DNA of 34,486 bases, taken from positions 1 through 34,486 of the forward strand of contig DATJVP010000154.1 in the NCBI GenBank assembly GCA_035581425.1, given 5' to 3'. The position numbers were made by a program, and so were the translations under genes. This document shows positions 1-8,066 of this stretch, one piece after another. A model generated the notes under the pieces. It saw only the letters and a list, made by a program, of their open reading frames with translations, was not told the origin of the DNA and made no database searches. The stretch comes from DASZHJ01 sp035581425. GTDB lineage: Bacteria > Pseudomonadota > Alphaproteobacteria > ATCC43930 > CGMCC-115725. The first letter of the stretch is position 1; each line of letters begins with the position of its first letter.

Positions 1-815
1 GAGCCGGTGTCGCCCATGAACACCATGGCCGGCGGCGCGTTGAACCAGAGGAAGCCCAGCGCCGCCCCGACCATCGCGCCGCAGAAGACCGCGAGCTCGC
101 CGCTGCCGGGAACGTATTGGAGCTGGAGATACTCCGAGAAGATGCGGTTGCCGACGAGATAGGCGATCAAGCCGAAACAGCCCGCGGCGATCATCGCGGG
201 GACGATCGCGAGACCGTCGAGCCCGTCCGTGAGGTTGACGGCGTTGGAGGAGCCCGTGATCACGACGATCGCGAGCGGCATGAAGAACCAGCCGAGATCG
301 GGCAGCACGCTCTTGAAGAACGGCACCGCCAGTGAGGTGCCTAGCGGCACGCGCGTGATGTAGATGATCGCCCAAGCCGCCAACGCGCTCACCAAGAGCT
401 GCGCCAGGAATTTGCCGCGGCTCGAGAGGCCGCGCGAGGAGCGCCGCGTGAGCTTCCGGTAGTCGTCGAAGAACCCGATGCCGCCGAAACCGACCGTCGC
501 GAGCAGGGTCACCCAGACGTAGCGGTTTGCGAGGTCCGACCACAGCAGCGTCGAGACCGCGACCGCCAGCAGGATCAGGAACCCGCCCATCGTGGGCGTG
601 CCCTTCTTGCGCAGCAGGTGCCCCTCGGGCCCATCGAGCCGGATCGGCTGCCCCTCCGCCTGCTTCGACTTCAGCCAATCGATGACGTAGGGGCCCGCGA
701 GGAAGCTGATGGCGAGCGCCGTCACCACCGCACCCGCGCCGCGGAAAGTCTGATACCGGAAGAGGTTGAACGGCTCGAACTGGCTCGCAAGCGGTGCGAG
801 AAGGTAGTAGAGCAT
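1..815 (-). CDS. mraY: MraY, phospho-MurNAc-pentapeptide transferase (partial, C-terminus outside window)
   Basis: Integral-membrane enzyme that moves phospho-MurNAc-pentapeptide from UDP to undecaprenyl phosphate to make lipid I. Translation from the ATG at 815 begins MLYYLLAPLASQFEPFNLFR. It contains the family's GFFDDYRK segment (paired catalytic Asp), NLTDGLDGLA, and a final FMGDTGS reaching the window edge. About 271 codons are present of a family length near 360, so the C-terminal part is missing. The ATG lies 5 nt after the murF stop and is preceded by an AAGGGG ribosome-binding sequence overlapping the end of murF. It is the last dcw gene visible here and follows murF as in most proteobacteria. 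Identification is secure; only the far end is unknown. Confidence 0.97.
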   Translation of the reverse strand, partial: MLYYLLAPLASQFEPFNLFRYQTFRGAGAVVTALAISFLAGPYVIDWLKSKQAEGQPIRLDGPEGHLLRKKGTPTMGGFLILLAVAVSTLLWSDLANRYVWVTLLATVGFGGIGFFDDYRKLTRRSSRGLSSRGKFLAQLLVSALAAWAIIYITRVPLGTSLAVPFFKSVLPDLGWFFMPLAIVVITGSSNAVNLTDGLDGLAIVPAMIAAGCFGLIAYLVGNRIFSEYLQLQYVPGSGELAVFCGAMVGAALGFLWFNAPPAMVFMGDTG

Positions 816-820
816 GCCGC

Positions 821-2239
821 TTACCCCTTGAGCGCGAGCGCGGCATCGCCGGCTCCCGCGAGTAGCGGCTTCACGATCTCGATCATGCGCGTCCCAAGCG
901 AACCCTTCACCATGACGACGTCACCGGAGCGAAGTGCACCCGCGAGGATCGGGAGAAGCGCAGCGGATGTTTCCGCGTGGCCACCGCAGCGCCGCGCGGG
1001 CAGCGCATGGTCGAGTTCCCGCATGTGCCGGCCAACGGTGAAGACGAGATCGACGCCCGCAAGGGCGATCGGCTCCGCGAGCGCTGCGTGCAGTTCGTCG
1101 GCTTCGGCGCCCAGCTCCAGCATGTCGCCGAGCACCGCGATGCGGCGTCCGCCTAGCGGCGGATCCGCGCTCGCGAGCACTGAGAGCGCCGCCCGCATCG
1201 AATCGGGATTGGCGTTGTAACTCTCGTCGATAAGAGTGGCAATGCCGCCGGCGGCCGCGAAGCGATGGCGCTTGCCGCGGCCACTAAGCGCCTCGAGCCT
1301 GCCCATCGCCGCCGCCGCCACGCTGAGATCGCCGCCCGCCGCCTTCACCGCGGCCATGACGGCAAGGCTGTTCAGGACCCAATGCCGGCCGGGAAGGCTC
1401 AGGCAATAGTCGAGGATCTCGCCCCTGACCTGCGCGGTGACCGCGCTGGCGGTCGAGTAGAGGTGGCAGTCGATGAGCCGCACATCCGCCCCGGCGCCCT
1501 CGCCAAAGCCCAGGATGCGCGAGACGCCCCGGGCGCGCGCCGCCGCAGCGAGGCGGTGGTAGTGCGGATTGTCCACATTGAGCACAGCCACGCCGGTCGG
1601 TGACATTCCCTCGAATATCTCGGCCTTCGCGTCCGCGATCGCCTCGACCGAGGGGAAGAAGCCTAGATGGGCGGCGACGACGGTCGTGATCACCGCCACC
1701 TCCGGCTCGACGAGCCGCGTCAGCGCGGCGATCTCGCCGGGATGATTCATGCCGATCTCGAAGACGCCGTACTCGGTGTTGCGGGGCATGCGCGCGAGTG
1801 AGAGCGGCACGCCCCATTGGTTGTTGAGGCTCGCCGCGGAGGCGACGGTGCGGCCCTGACGCTCGAAGGCGGCGCGGAGCGCCTCCTTGGTTCCGGTCTT
1901 GCCGACACTGCCGGTGACGCCGACGATGCGGGCGCGACAGCGCTTGCGCGCGGCGCGGCCGAGCTCTGTCAGCGCAGCGAGCGTGTCCTCGACCATCAGC
2001 AGCGGCGCGCCAGCGGCGACACCCGGCGGCAAGCGCGAGACCATAGCCGCGACGGCGCCCTTGGCGAGCGCATCCGAAACGAAATCATGGCCGTCGAAAT
2101 TGGGCCCCGCGAGCGCCACGAAGAGGTCGCCCACACCGACCGTACGGCTGTCGATCGAGACGCCGCTCGCCTCCCAAGCGCGCTCGCTCGTGCCGCGGGT
2201 CGCGGCGAGCGCCTCGGCGGAGGTCCAGAGTGCGCTCAT
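821..2239 (-). CDS. murF: MurF, UDP-MurNAc-tripeptide--D-Ala-D-Ala ligase
   Basis: Cytoplasmic Mur ligase that adds D-Ala-D-Ala to UDP-MurNAc-tripeptide using ATP. It is 472 aa, a normal length. The N-terminal substrate domain (about 1-95, including SIDSRTVGVGDLFVAL) is followed by the ATP loop GVTGSVGKTGTKE at 107-119. The middle domain contains FEIGMNHPGEI, and the C-terminal part carries DESYNANPDSMRAAL and ILGDMLELG-like sequence (AVLGDMLELG). The ATG at 2239 overlaps the murE stop by 4 nt (ATGA), implying translational coupling. Next to MurE and with the MurF-type SVGKT loop, it is not another Mur ligase. Confidence 0.97.
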   Translation of the reverse strand: MSALWTSAEALAATRGTSERAWEASGVSIDSRTVGVGDLFVALAGPNFDGHDFVSDALAKGAVAAMVSRLPPGVAAGAPLLMVEDTLAALTELGRAARKRCRARIVGVTGSVGKTGTKEALRAAFERQGRTVASAASLNNQWGVPLSLARMPRNTEYGVFEIGMNHPGEIAALTRLVEPEVAVITTVVAAHLGFFPSVEAIADAKAEIFEGMSPTGVAVLNVDNPHYHRLAAAARARGVSRILGFGEGAGADVRLIDCHLYSTASAVTAQVRGEILDYCLSLPGRHWVLNSLAVMAAVKAAGGDLSVAAAAMGRLEALSGRGKRHRFAAAGGIATLIDESYNANPDSMRAALSVLASADPPLGGRRIAVLGDMLELGAEADELHAALAEPIALAGVDLVFTVGRHMRELDHALPARRCGGHAETSAALLPILAGALRSGDVVMVKGSLGTRMIEIVKPLLAGAGDAALALKG

Positions 2240-3723
2240 GGATGCTTTCTCCCGAAGGCGGCGACCGCCGCGCGCGCGACCTCGGCGTCGTCGAAGGGAT
2301 GGGTGACGCCCGCCACGGTCTGTCCGCGCTCGTGGCCCTTGCCGGCGATGACGAGCAGGTCCTCGGGCGCGAGCTCCGCGATCGCCGTCGCAATCGCCTC
2401 GGCACGGTCGCCGATTTCGCGCGCACCGGGCGCGCCTGCGAGCACGGCCTGGCGGATCGCCGCGGGCGATTCGTTCCGGGGATTGTCGTCAGTGACGATC
2501 GCGCGGTCCGCAAGTCGCGTCACGACCTCGCCCATGAGCGGTCGCTTGCCGGGATCGCGATCGCCGCCCGCGCCGAAGACGGCGACGAGCCGGCCGCGGC
2601 AATGCGGGCGAAGCGCGCGCAGCACCGTCTGCAACGCGTCGGGGGTGTGCGCGTAATCGACGAAGATCGGCGCGCCGTTCGGATGCGAGGCCACGTGCTG
2701 GATGCGGCCGGGAACACCGCTGAGCGTGCCGAGCGCAGCCACGGCCTCGGCGGGCGGCGCGCCGGTCGCGATCGCCAGGCCCAGCGCCGCAAGCGCGTTC
2801 ATCGCCTGAAAGCGGCCTAGGAGCGGCAGGAAAACCGAATGCGGCTCCTCGAAGACCAGAAGCTCCAGGGCCTGACCCGCTTGCGTGGGACGCGCCGAGA
2901 CGAGGCGCAGGTCCGCGGCGACACCCTCGCCATAGGCGATGACACGGTGACCCCGTCGGCGCGACAGCATCAGTAGCGGAGTGAACTCCGCCACTTCCGC
3001 ATTCAATACCGCCGCTCGCCCCGCATGCATCACCTGACCAAAGAGCCTCGTCTTCGCCGCGAGATAGGCCTCCATGGTGCGGTGATAATCGAGATGATCG
3101 CGAGTTAAATTTGTGAACGCAGCGGCCGCGAGATCGAGTCCGTCGAGGCGGAATTGATCGAGACCATGGCTCGAAGCCTCGATGGCAACGTGATCGACTC
3201 CGGCGAGCGCGAGCTCGTGCAGCTCCTTGTGCAGCGTCACCGGATCGGGCGTGGTGAGCGAGCCCGAGCGCTCGAAATCGGGCCCGACGACTCCGAGAGT
3301 GCCAAGACTCGCTGCCTTCCAGCCGAGACGCAGCCAGAGCTGTCGCGTGAAGGCCGCGACCGAGGTCTTGCCGTTGGTGCCGGTGACCGCGGCGATTGTC
3401 TTGGGCTGCGGCACGAAGAGACGGCCGGCGAGGATCGCAAGCCGCCGGCGCGGATTGGCGTCGACCACGACCGGAAGCCGCGGGTAGCGCCGGTGCAGAT
3501 CCGGAAGCGCCAGCGCATCGTCGATCAGCAGCGCGACGGCGCCGCGGCGCACGGCCTCGTCGATGAATGTCTTCCCGTGCACGCTGGCGCCGGGGAGAGC
3601 CGCGAAGAGGAAGCCAGGCTCGACCAATCGAGAGTCCGCCGTCAGTCCGCGGATCTCCACATCGCCGGCGGGCGTGGGAGACGAGGGCGCGTAATTTCCG
3701 TCCATGAGCTCAGTTAGCCGCAA
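2236..3723 (-). CDS. murE: MurE, UDP-MurNAc-tripeptide synthetase (meso-diaminopimelate type)
   Basis: Adds the third stem-peptide residue to UDP-MurNAc-L-Ala-D-Glu. It is 495 aa if started at the TTG at 3723. The ATP loop VTGTNGKTS is at 113-121, the likely carbamylated Lys is in YLAAKTRLF (K224), DNPR is at 413-416 and GKGHE at 461-465. DNPR is the established signature for meso-diaminopimelate recognition, so the peptidoglycan should be DAP type. Start choice is uncertain. The TTG at 3723 overlaps ftsI by 14 nt and gives MRLTELMDG, which resembles the usual LxxLL-like MurE N-terminus. The ATG at 3705 begins 4 nt after the ftsI stop and would remove six residues. Confidence 0.96.
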   Translation of the reverse strand: MRLTELMDGNYAPSSPTPAGDVEIRGLTADSRLVEPGFLFAALPGASVHGKTFIDEAVRRGAVALLIDDALALPDLHRRYPRLPVVVDANPRRRLAILAGRLFVPQPKTIAAVTGTNGKTSVAAFTRQLWLRLGWKAASLGTLGVVGPDFERSGSLTTPDPVTLHKELHELALAGVDHVAIEASSHGLDQFRLDGLDLAAAAFTNLTRDHLDYHRTMEAYLAAKTRLFGQVMHAGRAAVLNAEVAEFTPLLMLSRRRGHRVIAYGEGVAADLRLVSARPTQAGQALELLVFEEPHSVFLPLLGRFQAMNALAALGLAIATGAPPAEAVAALGTLSGVPGRIQHVASHPNGAPIFVDYAHTPDALQTVLRALRPHCRGRLVAVFGAGGDRDPGKRPLMGEVVTRLADRAIVTDDNPRNESPAAIRQAVLAGAPGAREIGDRAEAIATAIAELAPEDLLVIAGKGHERGQTVAGVTHPFDDAEVARAAVAAFGRKHP

Positions 3724-5461
3724 ATTTCCGTCCCGGCGTCTCCGCGGATTGCACCACCAAAGAGCGGCGGATTTCGGGCGAATCCTCGTCTACCGGAGGG
3801 ATTCCCTCGATCGGCGCCATGCGCTGGACGATGCGGCTCACTGCCGGTGCCGCCACCCAGCCGCCGGTCGCTTCGCCCGCGCTGTGCCCGTTGGGATGCG
3901 GCTCATCGATGCTGACCATGATGACGTAGCGAGGCTGGTTCATGGGGAACGCGGCGACGAAGGACGAGAGCAACTCCTTATGCGCATAGCCCTTGCCGTC
4001 GACCTTCTCGGCGGTGCCGGTCTTGCCACCAACGAGATAGCCGGGGGCGGCGGCGAATTTGCCGGTGCCTTTCTCCACCACGAGGCGTAGGAGGCGCCGC
4101 ATGTCGTCGGAGGTCTGCTCGGACATCACCCGCACGCCTTCGGGTCGATAGCCGTCGGGATGGCGGAGCAGCGTCGCGCGATGCAGGATCCCGCCGTTCA
4201 CGACGGCGCTCACGCCCGTCACCATCTGGAGCGGGCTCACGGACATGCCGTGGCCGAAGGCGATCGTCATGGTGTTAACGAGCCGCCAGTCTCGGGGATA
4301 GTGCGGCTCGCCGATCTCCGGGAGTTCCAGGCTCGGCGCGCGCAGCAGGCCGAGGCGGCCGAGGAAATCGCGCTGCCGATCGATCCCGGCATCGACCGCC
4401 ATCCGCGCGGAGCCGATATTCGAGGAGTAGATGAAAATCTCCGGCACGCTCAGCCAGCGGTTTTTCGCGTGATCGTCGTGGATCGTGAAGCGCCCTACCT
4501 GGAGCGGATGCGAGGCGTCATACCCGCCATTGAGTGTCGTGACGTGGCTATCGAGGGCCATCGCCGTGTTGAAGATCTTGAACACGGAGCCCATCTCGTA
4601 GGTCCCGAGCGTCGCGCGGTTGAAGGTCGCGTCGGAATCGACGGCGGCGCGGTCGTTGGGATCGAAATCCGGCAACGACACCATCGCGAGAATCTCGCCG
4701 GTCTCGACGTCCGCGATCATGCCCATCCCGCCTTTGGCGGAGAAAGACTCGATCTGCCGGGTGACCTCTTCCTTGAGAATGTATTGGAGCCGGAGATCGA
4801 TCGAGAGCGTCACGGGACCGTCGCCGGTCTTGAGCTCGTCGTCGAGCCCGCGTTCGACGCCCTGGAGCCCGTTGTTGTCGACGTCGGCGAAGCCCACGAC
4901 ATGCGCGGTGAGGCTACCCTGCGGATAGAGCCGGCGCTGCTCGGTCTGGAAGAAGAGGCCGGGAATGCCGAGGCGGTTCACCCCAAACTGTTGCTCCGGC
5001 GTGAGGTTGCGCTTGATCCAAACGAAACTCCGCTCCTTGTTCGAGAGCGCGGCTTCGAGATCCTGTCGGTCGAGGCCGGGGAGCACGGCCGCGAGCTTCG
5101 CAGCGGCTTCGGCCGCACCCTGCACAAGCTTCGGATTCGCGAAGAGCGAGGGCGTTTCCAGCGTCGTCGCGAGCTTGACGCCGTTGCGGTCGAGGATGTC
5201 CGCGCGCGCGTGATCGAGATGCGGCCGGAGATGCGCGCGCGCAAATCTCGGACCCTGGTCCTTGAGCACGGTCACGTCGACGAGGCGCAGACCGATCGCC
5301 GCGAAAGCGAGACAGAAGAGCGCCCCCAGCAGCACGAGCCGCGTGCGGCTCGTCTCGAGCGTCTGCTTGGCGGGGCCTTCCGCCGGGAGCGGCCCGCAGG
5401 GCGCGGGCTTGAAATGCCGGGGGCGGCAGGGGTTCTCGCGCGGATCGAAATCGGGCTTCAT
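3710..5461 (-). CDS. ftsI: FtsI/PBP3-type septal peptidoglycan transpeptidase
   Basis: Class B penicillin-binding protein that cross-links septal peptidoglycan. From the ATG at 5461 it is 583 aa. It has a short cytoplasmic N-terminus, one membrane anchor at about 41-60, the PBP dimer domain (RADILDRNGVKLAT near 86-99), then the transpeptidase. The three active-site motifs are present: SVFK with nucleophile S292 (292-295), SSN at 346-348 and KTGTAE at 480-485. The open frame extends upstream to 5683, but the ATG at 5461 overlaps the ftsL stop by 4 nt (ATGA). The extra upstream residues are compositionally odd and lie inside ftsL, so the shorter start is chosen. Confidence 0.96.
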   Translation of the reverse strand: MKPDFDPRENPCRPRHFKPAPCGPLPAEGPAKQTLETSRTRLVLLGALFCLAFAAIGLRLVDVTVLKDQGPRFARAHLRPHLDHARADILDRNGVKLATTLETPSLFANPKLVQGAAEAAAKLAAVLPGLDRQDLEAALSNKERSFVWIKRNLTPEQQFGVNRLGIPGLFFQTEQRRLYPQGSLTAHVVGFADVDNNGLQGVERGLDDELKTGDGPVTLSIDLRLQYILKEEVTRQIESFSAKGGMGMIADVETGEILAMVSLPDFDPNDRAAVDSDATFNRATLGTYEMGSVFKIFNTAMALDSHVTTLNGGYDASHPLQVGRFTIHDDHAKNRWLSVPEIFIYSSNIGSARMAVDAGIDRQRDFLGRLGLLRAPSLELPEIGEPHYPRDWRLVNTMTIAFGHGMSVSPLQMVTGVSAVVNGGILHRATLLRHPDGYRPEGVRVMSEQTSDDMRRLLRLVVEKGTGKFAAAPGYLVGGKTGTAEKVDGKGYAHKELLSSFVAAFPMNQPRYVIMVSIDEPHPNGHSAGEATGGWVAAPAVSRIVQRMAPIEGIPPVDEDSPEIRRSLVVQSAETPGRKFAAN

Positions 5462-5853
5462 CGAGTGCCTCCGCTTGGGGCGCTCGCGAGCGAGGCGCCT
5501 CCGGGGAGCGCCACGGGGGACGCTTGAGGGCGCGAGGGCTTCGCCTCCGGCGCAATGCCCTGCTCGCCCGGTCGGAATGGAATTTGGTCGAGAGTCCCGA
5601 GCTGTGCGCGCTGGACCGGCACCAGCGTCAGGTAGCGCTGGCGAAGCTGGTCGAGCCGCTGCGGCTGATTGAGATAGCTCCACTCCGCACCGAGCACGCG
5701 GAGGGCGTCGCGATCGGCGTCGATCGAGCGGTTGACGCGGCCGAGCTGGTCCTCGAGCTGCATCACCCGGTATTTCACCTGGAACATGCCGTAGCCGACG
5801 ACTGCTATTACCGCGAGCCAGAGGACGGTCGAGAGACGGAGGGTGCCGTTCAT
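5458..5853 (-). CDS. ftsL: FtsL, divisome membrane protein
   Basis: Small bitopic divisome protein that, with FtsB/DivIC, links early division proteins to FtsW/FtsI. From the ATG at 5853 (MNGTLRLST) it is 131 aa. It has one hydrophobic helix at about residues 7-24 and a heptad-like coiled segment (QLEDQLGRVNRSIDADRDAL). It then has the alphaproteobacterial FtsL signature EWSYLNQPQRLDQL and a Pro/Ala-rich tail. The frame is open to 5868, but the ATG at 5853 overlaps the rsmH stop by 4 nt, matching the coupling of its neighbours. FtsL sequences are poorly conserved, so the call rests on the EWSYLNQP motif, topology and position between rsmH and ftsI. Confidence 0.9.
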   Translation of the reverse strand: MNGTLRLSTVLWLAVIAVVGYGMFQVKYRVMQLEDQLGRVNRSIDADRDALRVLGAEWSYLNQPQRLDQLRQRYLTLVPVQRAQLGTLDQIPFRPGEQGIAPEAKPSRPQASPVALPGGASLASAPSGGTR

Positions 5854-6824
5854 GCCGCGATCTCCCAAGCCGGCGCCGCCGTGCGCTCTGCCGCGCGGAG
5901 CCGTGCGGAGCGCGAGCGCGGATTTACGGCAACCTCCGCCTCGGTTGGCCGCACCGGCTTGCGGGTGACGAGCGCGAAAGTCGGAGCGCGCTGCACTGCG
6001 CTCGGACGGTGCCGCGAGACGCCCTCGCCGCCGCTCCGCGCGCGGAGGAAATCTTTGACTTTGCGGTCCTCGAGCGAATGGAAAGAGACGATGGCGAGGC
6101 GGCCGCCGGGCTCGAGCACATGCTCGGCAGCGACGAGCGCGCGCTCGAGCTCGCCGAGCTCGTCATTCACCTCCATGCGAAGCGCTTGGAAAGTACGGGT
6201 CGCGGGATCGATCCCGCCCTTGGGCGCCGGCACGACCTTGCGTACGATCGCCGCGAGCTCGCCGGTGCGCGTCAAGGGCGCCTTCGCTCGCGCCGCCACG
6301 ATCGCGCGCGCGACGCGGCGGGCGAAGCGCTCCTCGCCGTAGACGTAGATGAGATCGGCAAGCACCGTCTCCGAGAGCGTATTGACGAGCTCCGCCGCGG
6401 TGATGCCCTCGCGGGACATCCGCATGTCGAGCGGCCCGTCCGTGCGGAAGGAGAAGCCGCGCGCGGGATCGTCGATCTGGCCGGAGGAAATACCGAGATC
6501 GAGCACCACGCCCGCGACGGCGGCAATGCCGAGACCCGCGAGGATGCGAGCGATGTCGCCGAAGCGCCCCTCGACCACGGTCAAGCGGCCGGAGTAGCGC
6601 CGCAGGAGCTCGTCGCCGTGGCGGAGCGCCTGTGGATCGCGGTCGATCGCCACGACACGGCAGCGCGCCGCTTCCAGGATCGCGCGGCTGTAATTTCCGG
6701 CGCCGAATGTGCCGTCTACGTAAAGACCGTCGTCGCGCGGCGCCAACGCGGCGACAGCTTCCTCGAGGAGCACCGGCACATGCGTGCCCGTGCGCTCCGA
6801 TGCGGAATTCGCGGGGACCGTCAC
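5850..6824 (-). CDS. rsmH: RsmH (MraW), 16S rRNA m4C1402 methyltransferase
   Basis: SAM-dependent N4-methylation of C1402 in the 16S rRNA P-site region. It is 324 aa. The N-terminus HVPVLLEEAVAAL and the SAM loop DGTFGAGNYSR (37-47) are diagnostic, and further family segments are LDLGISSGQIDDPARGFSF, NDELGELERAL and FHSLEDRKVKDF. The start is the GTG at 6824, which overlaps the mraZ stop by 4 nt (GTGA). The C-terminus ends in the typical NPRSRSARLRAAER region. It is the second gene of the dcw operon. Confidence 0.97.
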   Translation of the reverse strand: MTVPANSASERTGTHVPVLLEEAVAALAPRDDGLYVDGTFGAGNYSRAILEAARCRVVAIDRDPQALRHGDELLRRYSGRLTVVEGRFGDIARILAGLGIAAVAGVVLDLGISSGQIDDPARGFSFRTDGPLDMRMSREGITAAELVNTLSETVLADLIYVYGEERFARRVARAIVAARAKAPLTRTGELAAIVRKVVPAPKGGIDPATRTFQALRMEVNDELGELERALVAAEHVLEPGGRLAIVSFHSLEDRKVKDFLRARSGGEGVSRHRPSAVQRAPTFALVTRKPVRPTEAEVAVNPRSRSARLRAAERTAAPAWEIAA

Positions 6825-7291
6825 CGTCTCTCTCCCGGTCCCGGGGTCTGAGTGGGGATCGTCGAGCGGTTGCGCCGCCGACGCTCGCGCGCCTCGTCCT
6901 CGAAGGCGCGGCGGCGGTCGGGGCTCCAGATCTGGAAAGTGTCGCCGCGGCCAACGAAGCAGGCAATGTCGGCGATGCTCGCATGCTCCGCGAGCTTCTG
7001 CGGCAGCATGATCCGGCCCTCACCATCGAAGGGGAGCTGATGCGCCGCGGCGAAAATCTCGGAGGCGTCGTCGTGCTCGGGACTGTCCTTGGCGTAGGCC
7101 TGATTGATGCGCGCGACGTAGTCCTGCATCCGCGTCATGTCGCAGCACTCGATGCAGGGATGAAAATCGGAGCGATAGGCGATGATCCCCAAGAACGCTT
7201 GGCCCGCGAGCTGAGCGCGATACTGCGCAGGCACGGAGACCCGGCCCTTGCGGTCCACTCTGTTCTCGTGCTCGGACAGAAACAGCGCCAC
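6821..7291 (-). CDS. mraZ: MraZ, transcriptional regulator of the dcw operon
   Basis: DNA-binding protein of the SpoVT/AbrB fold; in E. coli and Mycoplasma it represses its own operon and binds repeats upstream of itself. It is 156 aa and has two tandem MraZ half-domains. The first contains SEHENRVDRKGRVSVPAQYR (about 6-25) and the second contains PFDGEGRIMLPQKL. The start is the GTG at 7291, preceded by a strong GGGGGA ribosome-binding sequence. The C-terminal tail is Arg/Pro-rich. It heads the dcw operon. The GGG-repeat region at 7362-7435 is its likely own operator. Confidence 0.96.
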   Translation of the reverse strand: MALFLSEHENRVDRKGRVSVPAQYRAQLAGQAFLGIIAYRSDFHPCIECCDMTRMQDYVARINQAYAKDSPEHDDASEIFAAAHQLPFDGEGRIMLPQKLAEHASIADIACFVGRGDTFQIWSPDRRRAFEDEARERRRRNRSTIPTQTPGPGERR

Positions 7292-7361
7292 CGCCGTCCC
7301 CCACCAGACCAGTCCCGGGATCGCGCTTCGACATGCGCTTTATGGCCGTCCCGCCTCAATT

Positions 7362-7435
7362 TGGGACCGAGTGCCATAATATGGGACAGCATGGGATATC
7401 ACGGGTTATTCCAGGGGTCAATTGGGATCGCGGGT
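7362..7435. promoter_or_regulatory. Phased GGG repeats, candidate MraZ operator
   Basis: On the plus strand GGG triplets begin at 7363, 7383, 7393, 7403, 7414, 7424 and 7432, so nearly all are about one helical turn apart (one turn, near 7373, is degenerate). TGGGA occurs four times (7362, 7382, 7392, 7423). MraZ of E. coli is known to bind TGGGN repeats separated by 5 nt, the same 10-bp period. Here the repeats read opposite to mraZ transcription and span the predicted promoter. Confidence 0.5.
7393..7421 (-). promoter_or_regulatory. Predicted sigma70-type promoter of the dcw operon
   Basis: On the minus strand TTGACC (7416-7421) and TATCCC (7393-7398) are separated by exactly 17 nt, giving a predicted start near 7386 and a leader of about 95 nt before the mraZ GTG. 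The -35 is close to consensus and the -10 is modest. The elements sit inside the phased GGG repeats, so a bound MraZ would cover the promoter. This is a visual prediction without a start-site map. Confidence 0.4.
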
Positions 7436-7441
7436 AAATCC

Positions 7442-7636
7442 CTGTGACAGCGCGATTTTGTGCAAAATTTTAGCGATCAAGGGGTAGACACGACCGGGCG
7501 CGTACCCCCCAATCGCTTGCGGCGAAACTGTGGCGCGGCAAATATTAGGGACTCGTTCGCTTTATGTTCGCAGTAAAGACCAAGAAGAGGGGACGAACCG
7601 TTGTGGGATGGTCTGGGTTTCCGCTCCTGGGGCGAG
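7442..7636. other. Intergenic DNA between rnpB and the dcw promoter
   Basis: No convincing coding region on either strand. It is AT-richer than its surroundings. It contains a TTTTG/CAAAA inverted repeat near 7456-7467, an AATATT stretch near 7541 and the candidate LexA box. No clear hairpin plus T-tract terminator for rnpB was found, so read-through from rnpB into the dcw operon is possible. Confidence 0.5.
7555..7569. promoter_or_regulatory. Candidate LexA (SOS) box
   Basis: GTTC at 7555-7558 and GTTC at 7566-7569 are separated by 7 nt, an exact match to the alphaproteobacterial LexA consensus GTTC-N7-GTTC. It lies in the intergenic DNA between the rnpB 3' end and the dcw promoter, about 135 nt upstream of the predicted -35. 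A word with eight fixed bases is expected about once per 30 kb by chance counting both orientations, so the position matters more than the match itself. Confidence 0.35.
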
Positions 7637-7637
7637 G

Positions 7638-8032
<395 letters not shown>

Positions 8033-8037
8033 CGCTA

Positions 8038-8066
8038 GAAGTGGGCTGGAATCAGCATCAAGTCAA
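8038..8066 (-). promoter_or_regulatory. Predicted promoter of rnpB
   Basis: TTGACT (8061-8066) lies 17 nt before CACTTC (8038-8043) on the minus strand. This places initiation near 8031, the expected 5' end of RNase P RNA. The -35 overlaps the stop codon of the upstream amidase gene. The -35 is good and the -10 weak. Confidence 0.4.

Noticed and set aside
4160..5527. Long plus-strand open frame (455 aa) opposite ftsI
   Set aside because: High-GC shadow of ftsI. Charged, repetitive composition with no domain; ftsI has all catalytic motifs.
7456..7467. TTTTG/CAAAA inverted repeat as an rnpB terminator
   Set aside because: It is about 170 nt beyond the rnpB 3' end, the arms are short and AT-only at the ends, and no GC stem with a T-tract is present.
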